From contig CAWBCR010000031.1 in NCBI GenBank assembly GCA_963787375.1, positions 226,679 through 290,678 on the forward strand: DNA of 64,000 nt, written 5' to 3'. Below are positions 44,562-53,614 of the stretch, piece by piece. Under the pieces are notes generated by a model. That model worked only from the letters and a program-made list of their open reading frames with translations, had not been told where the DNA came from and did no database searches. Both the position numbers and the translations under genes were made by a program. The DNA comes from CAWBCR01 sp963787375 (lineage in GTDB: Bacteria; Chloroflexota; Anaerolineae; Aggregatilineales; UBA3940). Position 1 is the first letter of the stretch. Every line of letters begins with the position of its first letter.

Positions 44562-44765
44562 TTATTGATTCCTTTGACTTAACGGTATGAGCCGTATCTG
44601 TTTTGCAAGGCCATAGGCAGTTGGGAGGTCGCTGTCGCTGTACACGAGTATCCGTCCTATGACGAGCACCGAGTGATTCGGCGAGGATATTTGCATCATA
44701 CCGCTTGGCACCTGTCCCTTCCAGTCCGGCCCCGTGATGAGGTAGTCACCTGACCTTACCCCGAT
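44562..44765 (-). pseudogene. Truncated DUF1254 paralog
   Basis: The last 65 or so residues of a DUF1254 protein (GDYLITGPDWKGQVPSGM, NHSVLVIGRILVYSDSDLPT) end two bases before the DUF1214 start. It is a close relative of the C-terminus of the gene at 43299-43892. The rest of the second copy is missing. Confidence 0.8.
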
Positions 44766-45175
44766 TTAACGGACACCTTCAGAACAAACATTCGAACTGC
44801 GACATCATAATCGATAGGCCCCTGATTGTTGAACTACGACAATATTAATGAGAATATCGCTAGGTCAAACATTTGTTCTAGATTTGAATAGTGGGAAGGG
44901 CGGGTGACCTCACCCTGACCTCGCTGCGTCAGTCTGCCCCTCGCCACCAGGCATAAGCGCCGTGGGCGCGTTGCCCGAGAGGGGCGAGGTTTGTATCCTG
45001 CGCACATCGATACACAAACCAGGACAGGCGAACGCCTGCCCTGTCGTGAGTATAGCGTCTGGAAAACCGCCACCGGTAAGCGACCTCACCCCCTGCCTCG
45101 CTTCGCGCAGCCTTTCCCCCTCTCCAGATATAGGTAACACCCATATCCTACGGCACTACCCTCCCGCATAACACC
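44766..45175. other. Gene-free stretch with repeats
   Basis: AT-rich to about 44890, then a CCCTC-type dispersed element (44905-44990) sharing GCATAAGCGCCG-GGGCGCGTTGCC with 13905-13972, then the right copy of the 77-base direct repeat (45014-45092), then a second CCCCTCTCC element. No gene seen. Confidence 0.55.
45014..45092. repeat. Direct repeat, right copy
   Basis: Second copy of the 77-base repeat at 42884-42960, same orientation. Includes GACAGGCGAACGCCTGCC and GAGTATAGCGT. Confidence 0.65.
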
Positions 45176-45853
45176 CTACCTGACTCCGACGGTCAGGTCT
45201 TTGTCTTCCATTTCCCAGGCGTGATCCAGCGTGTGATAGGCGGTGTGCCGAATCAGATACCGGAGCGGCCAGGTTCGGGCCATTTTGCCCTCAGAATGGA
45301 ACGTCCGAATGGCATTGCAATAGGCGTCGCGGTGCGCTCTCAGGCCCTCGTCGGTCAGATTCGCACCGTCAGGAGTGCGTAGACCGAGCTTCTTAGCCCA
45401 GTCCTGCTCCGTGACCAGCACGTGCCGGACGATGCGGTCCCGATCCCGCCCGCCCCCTCGCGGACCCTTCTGCATCTCAGCCGACACGCGCAACCGCACA
45501 TCATCGAAAAACGCCCAGCAGGCCTGCATCAAGGTCAGTTCGCGTTCCAGTTCTCCGCTCGATAAGTCTTGCCTGTCGAAGCTTGAGAACGCGAAAGAGA
45601 TGCCCCAGAAGTCGGTTGATCCCGTGCCCGGATATTGTTCAACCATGTCAACCGTGGTGATAGCTGCAAACTCTCCATCCATCCCGGCCAGCTTCGCCAC
45701 CTGGGCATAGCGTGGAAGATAGGATTGCAACCTTTCAATCGCGGCCTCCCCGGTCTTCGCACCACGCTCCAGACCGGGCCAATCCGGCGCCACTGCCACC
45801 ACCTTCTTGCCTTTCGGTCCGATTTCGAGCGTCACCCGAAGTTGGTTAGCCAT
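45176..45853 (-). CDS. DinB-like protein with HicB-like N-terminus
   Basis: About 225 residues. The C-terminal region has helical features of the DinB/metal-dependent hydrolase superfamily: VLVTEQDWAKKLGL and IRHTAYHTLDHAWEMED, the latter with conserved His and Glu that could bind metal. The N-terminus (LRVTLEIGPKGKKVVAVAPDWPG) resembles a HicB-like half-antitoxin fold. The enzymatic activity is unknown. ATG 45853 opens MANQLRVTLEIG; an upstream GTG or ATG gives a longer form. Confidence 0.65.
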   Translation of the reverse strand: MANQLRVTLEIGPKGKKVVAVAPDWPGLERGAKTGEAAIERLQSYLPRYAQVAKLAGMDGEFAAITTVDMVEQYPGTGSTDFWGISFAFSSFDRQDLSSGELERELTLMQACWAFFDDVRLRVSAEMQKGPRGGGRDRDRIVRHVLVTEQDWAKKLGLRTPDGANLTDEGLRAHRDAYCNAIRTFHSEGKMARTWPLRYLIRHTAYHTLDHAWEMEDKDLTVGVR

Positions 45854-45979
45854 CTCTGCTTCCCTGACGGTCAAGAGGTCAATTTTCGCCCCTTTACCTT
45901 TCCGCTTTTTCTCAACATGTTACCATCAAAAACAGTCAGAGCCTGCCCTCGCGAAGCGTGGCAAGGGATGAGGTAATTG

Positions 45980-47387
45980 CTACCCTGCCCACCCCTCCAG
46001 CGCCTCTTTGACCGTGACCATGAACCAGTCCGCCGACGCGCCGTCGAGCACGCGGTGGTCGAAGGTCAGCGTCAGGTAGACCATCGGGCGGATGGCGATG
46101 GCGTCGTCGTCGGTGACGATCACCCGCTTCTGGATGGCCCCCACGCCCATGATCGCCGTCTGCGGCTGGTTGATGATCGGCGTGGCGAACAGGCTCTGCG
46201 ACACGCCGTGATTGGTGATGGTGAACGTGCCGCCGGCCACGTCATCCGGCGCAAGCTGCCCGTCGCGGGCGCGGATCGCCAGGTCGTTGACCTGCCGCGC
46301 CAGCCCGGCTAGCGAAAGCTCGTCGGCGTGCTTGATCACTGGCACGATCAGCCCCTCGTCGATGGCGACCGCCATCCCGACGTTCACATCGCGCTGGAGC
46401 AGGATGCCGTCGTCGGTCCACTGCCCGTTGACCATCGGGTGCTGGCGCAGCGCGCGCGCCGCCGCCGCCATGAAGTAGGCGGTGAACGTCAGGTTGACGC
46501 CGCGCGCCGCGAATTCGCCCTTGTTGGCGTCACGGTGCGCCATCACCGCGCTCAGGTCCGCCTCGAAGACGGTCGTCACGTGCGGGGCGGTGTGCAGCTT
46601 GCTCAGCACCATGTGCTCGGCGATGCGCCGCCGCATCTTGCTGAGCGGCACCACCTCGCCGGGCCTGCCGGGCGCGGGCGGCGCGGCGTGGACGTGGTCG
46701 GCGGGGGCCGGCGCGGGCGCAGCCGCAGCCGTCTTGTACAGATCGTCGGTCGGCTTGAACAGGTCGCCGCTGCCGGGCTGCTCCCAGGCGGGCAGCTCCG
46801 CAGCCTTTGCCGGCGCGCCGCCGGCCTTCACCTGCTCGACGTAGGCCAGGATGTCTTTCTTGGTCACCCGGCCACCGCGCCCTGAGCCGTCGATGCGGTT
46901 GATCTGGTCGATGCTGATGCCGTTCTCGGCGGCGATGTTGGCTACCACCGGCGAGATGCGCGCACCGCTGCCGCCGCCGTTCCCACCGCCGTTGTGGCTG
47001 GGCGTCGACGGCTCCGTCGGTGGGCCGCTGGGCACCGCGTCCATGCGCGGCTGCGGCTCCGACATGGGCACCGGCGTCACGTCGGCGTGGCCGGATGATG
47101 CGCCCGCGTGGGCGGGCTCAGGCTGCGGCGCGGCGGGCACGTCTTCGCCCGGCTCGCCGATCATCGCCAGCACCGTCCCGGCGTGGACCGTCTGGCCTTC
47201 CGGCACGTAGATCGCCAGCACCGTCCCACCGGCAGGCGAGGGAATCTCCGAGTTCGACCTTGTCGCTCTCCACGTCGAGCAGCCCCTCGTACTCCTCGAC
47301 CTTCTCCCCGACCTGCTTCAGCCAGCGCCCGACGGTTCCCTCGACGACGCTCTCCCCAAGCTGGGGCATCACGACTTTCGTTGCCAT
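45980..47387 (-). CDS. 2-oxoacid dehydrogenase E2 (dihydrolipoyl acyltransferase), one frameshift
   Basis: N-terminal lipoyl domain (LGESVVEGTVGRWLKQVGEK, lipoyl Lys in VESDKV), a Pro/Ala-rich linker, the peripheral-subunit-binding domain (GISIDQINRIDGSGRGGRVT) and the catalytic core with the HRVLDGASADWFM motif. The frame shifts near 47250 just after the lipoyl lysine, where EIPSPAGGTVLAIYVPEG continues in the next frame. Last gene of the DUF169-E1alpha-E1beta-E2 run. No E3 gene is seen. Confidence 0.92.
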
Positions 47388-47402
47388 GCTCGCTCCTGTT
47401 AG

Positions 47403-48389
47403 CTAATACCCCGCCAGCTCGCGGATCGCCTCGGCGATCTTCTCCGGGCTGGGCATGAAATAGTCCTGCATCGTGTGGCTGAACGGCACGCCCGGCACGT
47501 TCGGGCCGGTCAGGCGGCGGATTGGCCCATCCATGTACTCGAACGCCTCATCGCTGAGGATCGCCGCGATCTCCGCGCCGTAGCCCAGGAAGCGGTTGTC
47601 CTCGTACACGATCAGCGCCTTGCCCGTCTTCTTGAACGAGTCGAGCACCGTCCGCTTGTCGAGCGGGACCAGTGTGCGGATGTCCACCACCTCGGTCTGG
47701 ATGCCGTCCTGCGCGGCGACCATTTCGGCGGCCTGCAGCGCGTAGAAGTGCATCATGCCGTAGGCGTACAGCGTCAGGTCGCTGCCGCTGCGCGTCACCT
47801 TCGCCTCGCCGAGCGGCACCGTGTACTCGTAGTCGGGCACGTCGCCCTTGATCAGCCGGTAGCCCTTCTTCGGCTCGAAGAACAGCACCGGGTTCGGGTC
47901 GCGCACCGCCGACTTGAGCAGCCCCTTGGCGTCGAACGGGTTGGACGGGATCACGACCTTGAGCCCCGGCGAGTGCGAGAAGAACGCCTCGACGCTCTGC
48001 GAGTGGTACAGCCCGCCGCCGATGCCGCCGCCGTATGGCGCGCGGATCGTCATCGGCACCGTCCAGCCGCCGTTGGAGCGGTAGCAGAAGCGCGAGGCCT
48101 CGTTGACGATCTGGTTGAAGGCCGGGAAGATGAAATCGGCGAACTGGATCTCGCAGATGGGGTGCATCCCGGCCAGCGCCGCGCCGATGCCCACCGCCAC
48201 GATGCTCAGCTCGGCCAGCGGCGAGTCGATGATGCGGTCCGGGCCATACTTGTCGTACAGGCCCATCGTCGCGCGGAACACACCGCCGCGCGGGCCCACG
48301 TCCTCGCCGGTAATAAACACGCTCTCGTCGCGGGCGAGCTCTTCGTCCATCGCCTCGTGAACGGCGTCAATGAGCGTCATTTCGGGCAT
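47403..48389 (-). CDS. 2-oxoacid dehydrogenase E1 beta (branched-chain type)
   Basis: About 328 residues. MTLIDAVHEAMDEELARDES, FITGEDVGPRGGVFRATMGL, SPLAELSIVAVGIGAALAGM, the GGGLYHSQSVEAFFSHSPGL cofactor and subunit region and a C-terminal domain ending HTMQDYFMPSPEKIAEAI. Partner of the E1-alpha upstream (14-base gap). The alpha2beta2 E1 decarboxylates 2-oxoacids and passes the acyl group to E2. GGAG precedes ATG 48389. Confidence 0.93.
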   Translation of the reverse strand: MPEMTLIDAVHEAMDEELARDESVFITGEDVGPRGGVFRATMGLYDKYGPDRIIDSPLAELSIVAVGIGAALAGMHPICEIQFADFIFPAFNQIVNEASRFCYRSNGGWTVPMTIRAPYGGGIGGGLYHSQSVEAFFSHSPGLKVVIPSNPFDAKGLLKSAVRDPNPVLFFEPKKGYRLIKGDVPDYEYTVPLGEAKVTRSGSDLTLYAYGMMHFYALQAAEMVAAQDGIQTEVVDIRTLVPLDKRTVLDSFKKTGKALIVYEDNRFLGYGAEIAAILSDEAFEYMDGPIRRLTGPNVPGVPFSHTMQDYFMPSPEKIAEAIRELAGY

Positions 48390-48403
48390 GGTATCGCTGT
48401 CTC

Positions 48404-49450
48404 CTATTCCTTGACATCTTCGGCGTACACCGGGCCGAGCGCGTCCTCGGCGGGCGGGTACGGCGCAGCCTCGGCGAACGCCTGCGCCGCGTCGACCTCC
48501 TGCCTGGCCTGCGCCTCGTATTCGGTGACCATCTCGTCGGTCAGCACGCCCTTGTCCCTCAGGTACTTCTCATAGCGCTTGATCGGGTCGCGCTGCTTCC
48601 ACTCCTCGACCTCTTCGCGGCTGCGATAGGTGCGGTCGTCGTCGTCCGACGAGTGCGGCGTGGGCCGGTAGGTCTTGGCGTCGATCAGCGTCGCGCCGCC
48701 GCCGCTGCGCGCCCGGTCGACGGCCTCCTTGACCGTGCGGAACGAGGCCAGCACGTCGTTGCCGTCGCACACCGCCCCCGCGATGCCGAACATCGGCGCG
48801 CGGTCCGACACATTCGGCACGGCCATCTGCATCGTGACCGGCACCGAGATGGCATACACGTTATTCTGCACCACGCAGATCAGCGGCAGCTTGTGGACGC
48901 CCGCCCAGTTCAGCCCCTCGTACCACTCGCCCTGGCTGGTCGAGCCTTCGCCCAGGCAGGTCAGCGCCACGCGATCCTCGCCGCGCAGCTTGCAGGCCAG
49001 CGCCAGCCCGGCGGCCTGCGGCACCTGTGTCGCCACCGGGCTCGACCCCGACACGATGTTCAGCCGCCTGACGCCAAAGTGCGACGGCATCTGCCGCGCG
49101 CCGGAGGTCACCTCGCCTTCCTTGCCATACACCGCCAGCATGAATTCCTGCGGCGTGTAGCCCAGCGCCAGGTTCAGCGCGATGTCGCGGTAGTAGGGAT
49201 GGACGTAGTCGTAGCCCTTGCGCAGCGCGTAGGCCGCCCCCACCTGGATCGCCTCGTGGCCCAGCCCGGAGATGTGGAACGCGATCTTGCCCTGGCGGTG
49301 CAGCACCCAGCAGCGCTCGTCGAGACGCCGCGAGCGCAGCATCGACCAGTACAGGTCTTTGAGCGTCTGCTCGTCGAGGTCGATGTCGGTGTCGTCGATT
49401 TCACTGGGCGGGAGGTGGGTGTCCACCTGTGCGCGCAAATCAGTTGACAT
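48404..49450 (-). CDS. 2-oxoacid dehydrogenase E1 alpha (branched-chain type)
   Basis: About 348 residues. The TPP-binding motif is CLGEGSTSQGEWYEGLNWAG with VVQNNVYAISVPV (GDG as GEG). Upstream blocks GLGHEAIQVGAAYALRKGYD and SGARQMPSHFGVRRLNIVSG are typical of branched-chain E1-alpha, and THPHSSDDDDR-like PTPHSSDDDDRTYRSREEVE follows the phosphorylation-loop region. The gene follows DUF169 by 63 bases and E1 beta follows by 14. Confidence 0.93.
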   Translation of the reverse strand: MSTDLRAQVDTHLPPSEIDDTDIDLDEQTLKDLYWSMLRSRRLDERCWVLHRQGKIAFHISGLGHEAIQVGAAYALRKGYDYVHPYYRDIALNLALGYTPQEFMLAVYGKEGEVTSGARQMPSHFGVRRLNIVSGSSPVATQVPQAAGLALACKLRGEDRVALTCLGEGSTSQGEWYEGLNWAGVHKLPLICVVQNNVYAISVPVTMQMAVPNVSDRAPMFGIAGAVCDGNDVLASFRTVKEAVDRARSGGGATLIDAKTYRPTPHSSDDDDRTYRSREEVEEWKQRDPIKRYEKYLRDKGVLTDEMVTEYEAQARQEVDAAQAFAEAAPYPPAEDALGPVYAEDVKE

Positions 49451-49513
49451 GCTGTGGCTCCTTGTGTGTGACGGTTACCGTCGGCAGGGTGCGTGCCTGC
49501 CGAATAATGTCCA

Positions 49514-50359
49514 TCATTTCGTGGGCGATCCACCATCGCCGGGCGGGTCCGCCTCGTCCCACATCTGTTCCATCTTCATGTAGCTGTCGGGATACTGGCC
49601 GGTGTAGCGCAGGAAGCTGGGGATCGGGTAGCGCACCTGACCCTTGTGCGTCCCCTCCAGCCCCTTGATGATCATCCCGATCTTGCTCGCCGGGATGCTG
49701 AAGCCCATCTCGCCGTCCTCGGTCTGCGCGAAGATGCGGTCGCCGTAGCACGGCAGGATCACCTGGCACTCGTCGGTCTGCATGGCGGTGATCACCGCGT
49801 CGGCGCAGTCGATGCGCCCGCAGAACGAAGACGAAACGCGCCCGCCGGTGGACCACAGGCGGGCGGTGACGAGGCGCATCACCTGCGCGGAATTGCCGTA
49901 AATAAGGATGACGTGCGGCTCGAAGTTGGCGCGGTGCAGCGGCGCGCTGGCGACCCCCTGCCACTGCCCATAGTCCCACTTGTCGACCCCCGCCTCGGTC
50001 ACCACGCCCGCCGCCGGCGTTTCGGTGTACATCCCGGCGCAGGTCATGCCGTTCAGGAAGTAGTCGAGCATCGGCTCGAAGCCCCACACCACCTTCGCCA
50101 GCGGGCACGACAGGTCGTCGCGGTCCATGCCCATCGACCAGCCGTAGCGGCGGCTCATGGCGAAGCCCTGGCAGATCGCGATCTGCTCGCCGAGGTCGGC
50201 CTGCGGGCGTTTGGCGCGCTCCGGGAACGGCTCGCCGGGCGCGATCATGCGGATGGCAATCGGAAACTGGGTCAGGCGGAGGTAGGTGGATAGGGCGTCG
50301 TTCAGCGCGGCAACGTCAGCCAGCGCTGCGCTGCGAAATGTGGTCCCCTCGACACTCAT
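49514..50359 (-). CDS. DUF169-family protein
   Basis: About 281 residues. Characteristic stretches: LTQFPIAIRMIAPGEPFPER, SCPLAKVVWGFEPMLDYFL, VSSSFCGRIDCADAVITAMQ and CQVILPCYGDRIFAQTEDGE, with several conserved cysteines. DUF169 proteins are of unknown function and may bind a cofactor. It leads the operon of the branched-chain 2-oxoacid dehydrogenase genes, so a link with that pathway is possible but unproven. Confidence 0.82.
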   Translation of the reverse strand: MSVEGTTFRSAALADVAALNDALSTYLRLTQFPIAIRMIAPGEPFPERAKRPQADLGEQIAICQGFAMSRRYGWSMGMDRDDLSCPLAKVVWGFEPMLDYFLNGMTCAGMYTETPAAGVVTEAGVDKWDYGQWQGVASAPLHRANFEPHVILIYGNSAQVMRLVTARLWSTGGRVSSSFCGRIDCADAVITAMQTDECQVILPCYGDRIFAQTEDGEMGFSIPASKIGMIIKGLEGTHKGQVRYPIPSFLRYTGQYPDSYMKMEQMWDEADPPGDGGSPTK

Positions 50360-50755
50360 CGCTGCGGTTTTCCTTTGGTCCCTCTGGCGAGGGTTCTATT
50401 ATGTACCCTCTTTACCGATTATATCACATTCGCCGGGCGCGAAACCAGAGCGGGGCGATTGTCCCGCCGCGATCCGTTCCGCTCTCCGCCGGGCGGAGAG
50501 GGGTTAGGGGTGAGGTCTCCGGGTTGGCTTCAGCCGACATATCATTCATAGCCCGATGATTGATCATCGGGCGGCTGGAGGAGCCGGTCCCGGCGAGCCG
50601 TGACGGTCAGCATCGACCAGCCGGTGGCGGAGCTCGTCGCGGCGGTTGGCCGCCAATTCCGAGAAATGCACCTATGATTTAGACTCGGTAATTGCTGAAG
50701 TCATCAGAATTGGTATAGACTTATAAAATGATTTCTGCTCTGCATTGGAGTGATC
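50360..50755. other. Non-coding stretch before the reverse transcriptase
   Basis: Begins with a GC-rich CCGCTCTCC-type dispersed element (about 50495-50520) and a perfect GCCCGATGAT-TG-ATCATCGGGC hairpin (50551-50572), then turns AT-rich near 50670. TTGCTG (50692-50697), a 16-base spacer and TATAGA (50714-50719) give a plausible promoter for the downstream gene. No coding frame. Confidence 0.55.
50692..50719 (+). promoter_or_regulatory. Promoter for the reverse transcriptase gene
   Basis: TTGCTG-16-TATAGA with an extended-10 TGG, 37 bases before ATG 50756. Confidence 0.45.
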
Positions 50756-52331
50756 ATGTTTGCGCTTTCAGCCGATTTGGTTACTTGGGCGATTGAGTCT
50801 CTTGTTCGTCACCACGACACTGATATATTCCCTCAAATCTTTGAATTCCAGGCCATAGATCACTGCAAAGACGACGTATTAAGGAGTTTCTCCAAGCAAG
50901 ATAATAGTCAACGCCAGACTCGACCGTTTCGCCGTTGTTTGGTGCCAAAGCAACGCTATGGATTTCGGATCGCGATAAGCTTGACCCTTTGGACACGCTT
51001 TTCTACACTGCACTTATCTACGAAGTTGGTGAACAGATCGAGTCTGCCAGATTACCGGCGGATTCCGAGATTGTATTCTCGCACAGATTTGTTCCGGACA
51101 ATGAGAACTTCCTTATGTTTGATCCGAACATTGGATATAAGGAATTCCAAGAGCATTCGGAGGAACTCGCAGAACAGTATCCCTTCGTTGCAGTGACTGA
51201 CATAGCAGATTTCTTCCCACGAATTTATTTCCATCATCTTGAGAACGCTCTGGATTCGGCAATATCGAAATCCAAAGAACATGTGAAAGCTATCTGTCAC
51301 TTGGTGAAGGGTTGGAATCAGAACGTTTCTTACGGGATACCAGTTGGAAACAATCCTTCGCGACTGCTCTCAGAACTCGTACTTGATGGAATCGACAGAG
51401 CTCTAAGAGTTGAGAAGCTTCGATTTCTCAGATTTGCTGATGATTTTCGGATCTTCTGTCACTCAAAGGACGAAGCTTACAGATCTCTCGCTGTTCTAGC
51501 CAATACACTTTATGGATATTCGCTAACGCTCCAATCCCAGAAGACGTATGTTGTTGATTCAGCGCACTTCATAAGTGACTATGTCGATACGGAAATAAGG
51601 CGCGAGATCGGGAAGTTTTGCAGATGGATTCGAGGAAATCGTAGCTCTTCTTGGACTAGAGGACCCCTATGAGTTTATTAACTATCAAGCCTTGCAAACA
51701 TCCATCAAGTCACAAATCGATGAGCTAAACCTACTGCAATTGCTCCAACAGCAAGTGGACAAGGAGGAAATTGACATTTCGTTAACGAAATTCCTGATCA
51801 ATCGAATTGGTCAATTGCAAAGTACGAGTGCCATCAAGTTGCTACTTCACAACATCGATATGTTTTACCCAGTCTTTCCGGAGATAATCCGCTATCTTGC
51901 TAGAAGTCATCGATGTGACTCCCTTCAGATTCGCGAATTAGAATAGGACAGTTCTTGCTCAAATTGCTGCAAGATTCTGGTCGTTAGCCATCTTGAGTTT
52001 CACAGGATGCTCATCCTCTCGCTTTTCGCTGGAAGCAGAGGTTGGGGCAACGAGGACTCGCTGCCAAGTATTTATAGTAGCGCAAGCGATCTGCTGGACC
52101 AGACGCACTGTCTTGCTTGCAATCGGAAAGAGCGAGCAAGGTTTCTGGCTGAAGCCCAAGAAATACCAAATGGAGCAAATGCCAATCTGGGAGCGAAGGG
52201 CATTTCTATATGCTGCTAGCTGTCTTCCCGGCGATGAGCGGAAGCACTATTACAACGCCGTCAAAAACAAAGTTGATGAGTTGGAACGGTATATAATCGA
52301 ATGGGCACCTGGGCAACCTATTCACGGCTAG
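50756..52331 (+). pseudogene. Defence-type reverse transcriptase, broken by several frameshifts
   Basis: A GC-poor gene of about 525 codons in at least four frames. ATG 50756 opens MFALSADLVTWAIESLVRHH and CLVPKQRYGFRIA; after a shift near 50972 comes KLDPLDTLFYTALIYEVGEQ, then motif A (VAVTDIADFFPRIYFHHLEN), motif B (YGIPVGNNPSRLLSELVL), motif C (LRFADDFRIFCHSKDEAYR, DD catalytic pair) and LTLQSQKTYVV. Further shifts near 51615, 51935 and 52110 divide a helical C-terminal region that ends WERRAFLYAASCLPGDERKH and VDELERYIIEWAPG. The order and the long helical C-terminus resemble UG/Abi-type RTs of phage defence. That assignment is inference; retron and group II features are absent. Confidence 0.8.
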
Positions 52332-52504
52332 TGTCAATGGCCTGCTATTCTCGCACCCAAGCAAGGTTGAAGCAGTGTGACCCTGATTGGTGCAATATCA
52401 TCAATACTCGAATGCGAGCAATTACCTAAGCAAGGACTCTGCGGCCCGTCGCACGATGCGGTCGACGCCACCCCCTGCCAGATCGCGCGAACAACCCAAC
52501 CACC

Positions 52505-52889
52505 CTATCCTTTGACATACGACAGCTTTTCGCAGATGAGACCATCCTTCACTTTGAAGACGTCGACTCCCCGGACATGCCCTTCTGTTCCGGCCCCATC
52601 CACCCAGCTATAGTTCCAGCGCAGGATACACCGGTTACCCACGCTGAAAACCTCCTCGATGTCGATGTGGGCCTGGGGCGAACTCGCGGAAGAAGTCCTG
52701 CCAGAACTGCGTCACGGCTTCCTTCCCCGAATACAGCGTGCCATCGGGAGCCGGGGCCGTGTTTTCGAAGACGCAGTCCTCGCTCATCAGCGCCATCATC
52801 CCGGCGACATCGTGACGGTTGAAGGCCTCGTTGAACGCAAGGACAGCGCGGATCGCTTCTTCGACGCGTGACATGCGGATTGGACTCAT
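52505..52889 (-). CDS. NTF2-like (SnoaL-type) protein, left copy, frameshifted
   Basis: About 125 residues. MSRVEEAIRAVLAFNEAFNR, then MMALMSEDCVFENTAPAPDG and SGKEAVTQFWQDFFR are typical of a small NTF2/ketosteroid-isomerase-like fold. The frame then changes near 52680 (one base too many in TTCCGCGAGTTCG), after which SPQAHIDIEEVFSVGNRC, LRWNYSWVDGAGTEGHVRG and FKVKDGLICEKLSYVKG complete the domain. The start ATG 52889 has GGAGG upstream. The second copy is in the right arm. Function unknown. Confidence 0.75.
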
Positions 52890-53614
52890 GTCGATATGCC
52901 TCCGCTGATAGCCATCTGCGCCCGCGGGCGCGTTGCCGACGGCTCTTGTTCCCCCTCTCCAACTCTGGAGAGGGGGTAGGCATTGCCCGATGGGCCGCAA
53001 GCAAATGAGCAGAGCTCATTTGCGAGGTTAGCAAACTCTAACCTGCCGTTATACGGATGATCAATAGAAACCCCTTGACTCGTCGACCCTTTCCACCCTA
53101 CAATACTTACAGAACATAAGTTCTACGCGTTTCGCCGGGAAATCTTCCGGCGGAGCGCACCATCACCCGGCGCTCGCGCGCTCGCCGCGCCCGCAGCAGG
53201 ACCCACGGCAGAGGGATATTGATGGTCCCCCCGCCGCCCGCCAACGGCTCGACCCGCGCGCCGCGCCCGCCCCGTCCGCCGCCTGTCGCTGACTATGGAT
53301 TGTCGCGCAGGGGGCCTCGGTGGCGAGAAGGAAGGACATCGGTCACACGGGATTCCGCATCAGAGCGCCTGCGGCGCGCCCGCCGCAAGATCGGTGACCG
53401 CCCAACCGGGCGGGGGCGGCGGCGGGAGAGTCAGGCGCTCGGAAGGTCGATGGCGGCTTGCCGCGCTTCGGCGGCTATCGTGTGCAGGGGGCCGCGCCCA
53501 CAGCTTCGGCCCCCCACCCCGTCGTGTTCCACCCGGCCACAAGCCATCCGTGGGCACCCACAAACTGAATACAGGCTCTCTGCGCTCTCTCGCCTCTGCG
53601 TGTCTCTTCTCGTC
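52890..53614. other. Non-coding interior of the left arm
   Basis: Holds GGTTAGCAAACTCTAACC (near 53022), the promoter and LexA-type box, a CGCCGGGAAATCTTCCGGCG hairpin just after it, and about 450 bases of GC-rich sequence conserved with the right arm. The frames that cross it are Pro/Arg/Gly-rich in every phase and look like shadows. Confidence 0.55.
53075..53124 (+). promoter_or_regulatory. Sigma-70 promoter with LexA-type operator, left arm
   Basis: TTGACT (53075-53080), 18-base spacer, TACAAT (53099-53104), then AGAACATAAGTTCT (53111-53124), a GAAC-N4-GTTC palindrome as in the LexA/SOS boxes of Gram-positive-type bacteria, placed over the predicted start site. Reads rightwards into the core. 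Confidence 0.7.

Larger units (their letters stand above)
52468..53600. repeat. Inverted repeat, left arm (about 1.1 kb)
   Basis: Closely matches the reverse complement of 61473-62560 (sparse substitutions and small indels). Contains, from the outside in, an NTF2-like gene, a dispersed CCCCTCTCC element, an inward sigma-70 promoter with LexA-type palindrome, and about 450 bases with no convincing gene. Shared landmarks: CCCCCTGCCAGATCGCGCG at the outer end and GTGGGCACCCACAAACTGAA at the inner end. Confidence 0.92.

Noticed and set aside
44779..44879. AGAACAAA and TTTGTTCT as a LexA box
   Set aside because: The halves are about 90 bases apart, so they do not form the GAAC-N4-GTTC operator.
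50551..50572. Perfect GCCCGATGAT hairpin as a retron-like msr/msd or CRISPR-type unit
   Set aside because: Single copy, no repeats, and no retron-type priming guanosine or paired a1/a2 repeats recognised next to it.
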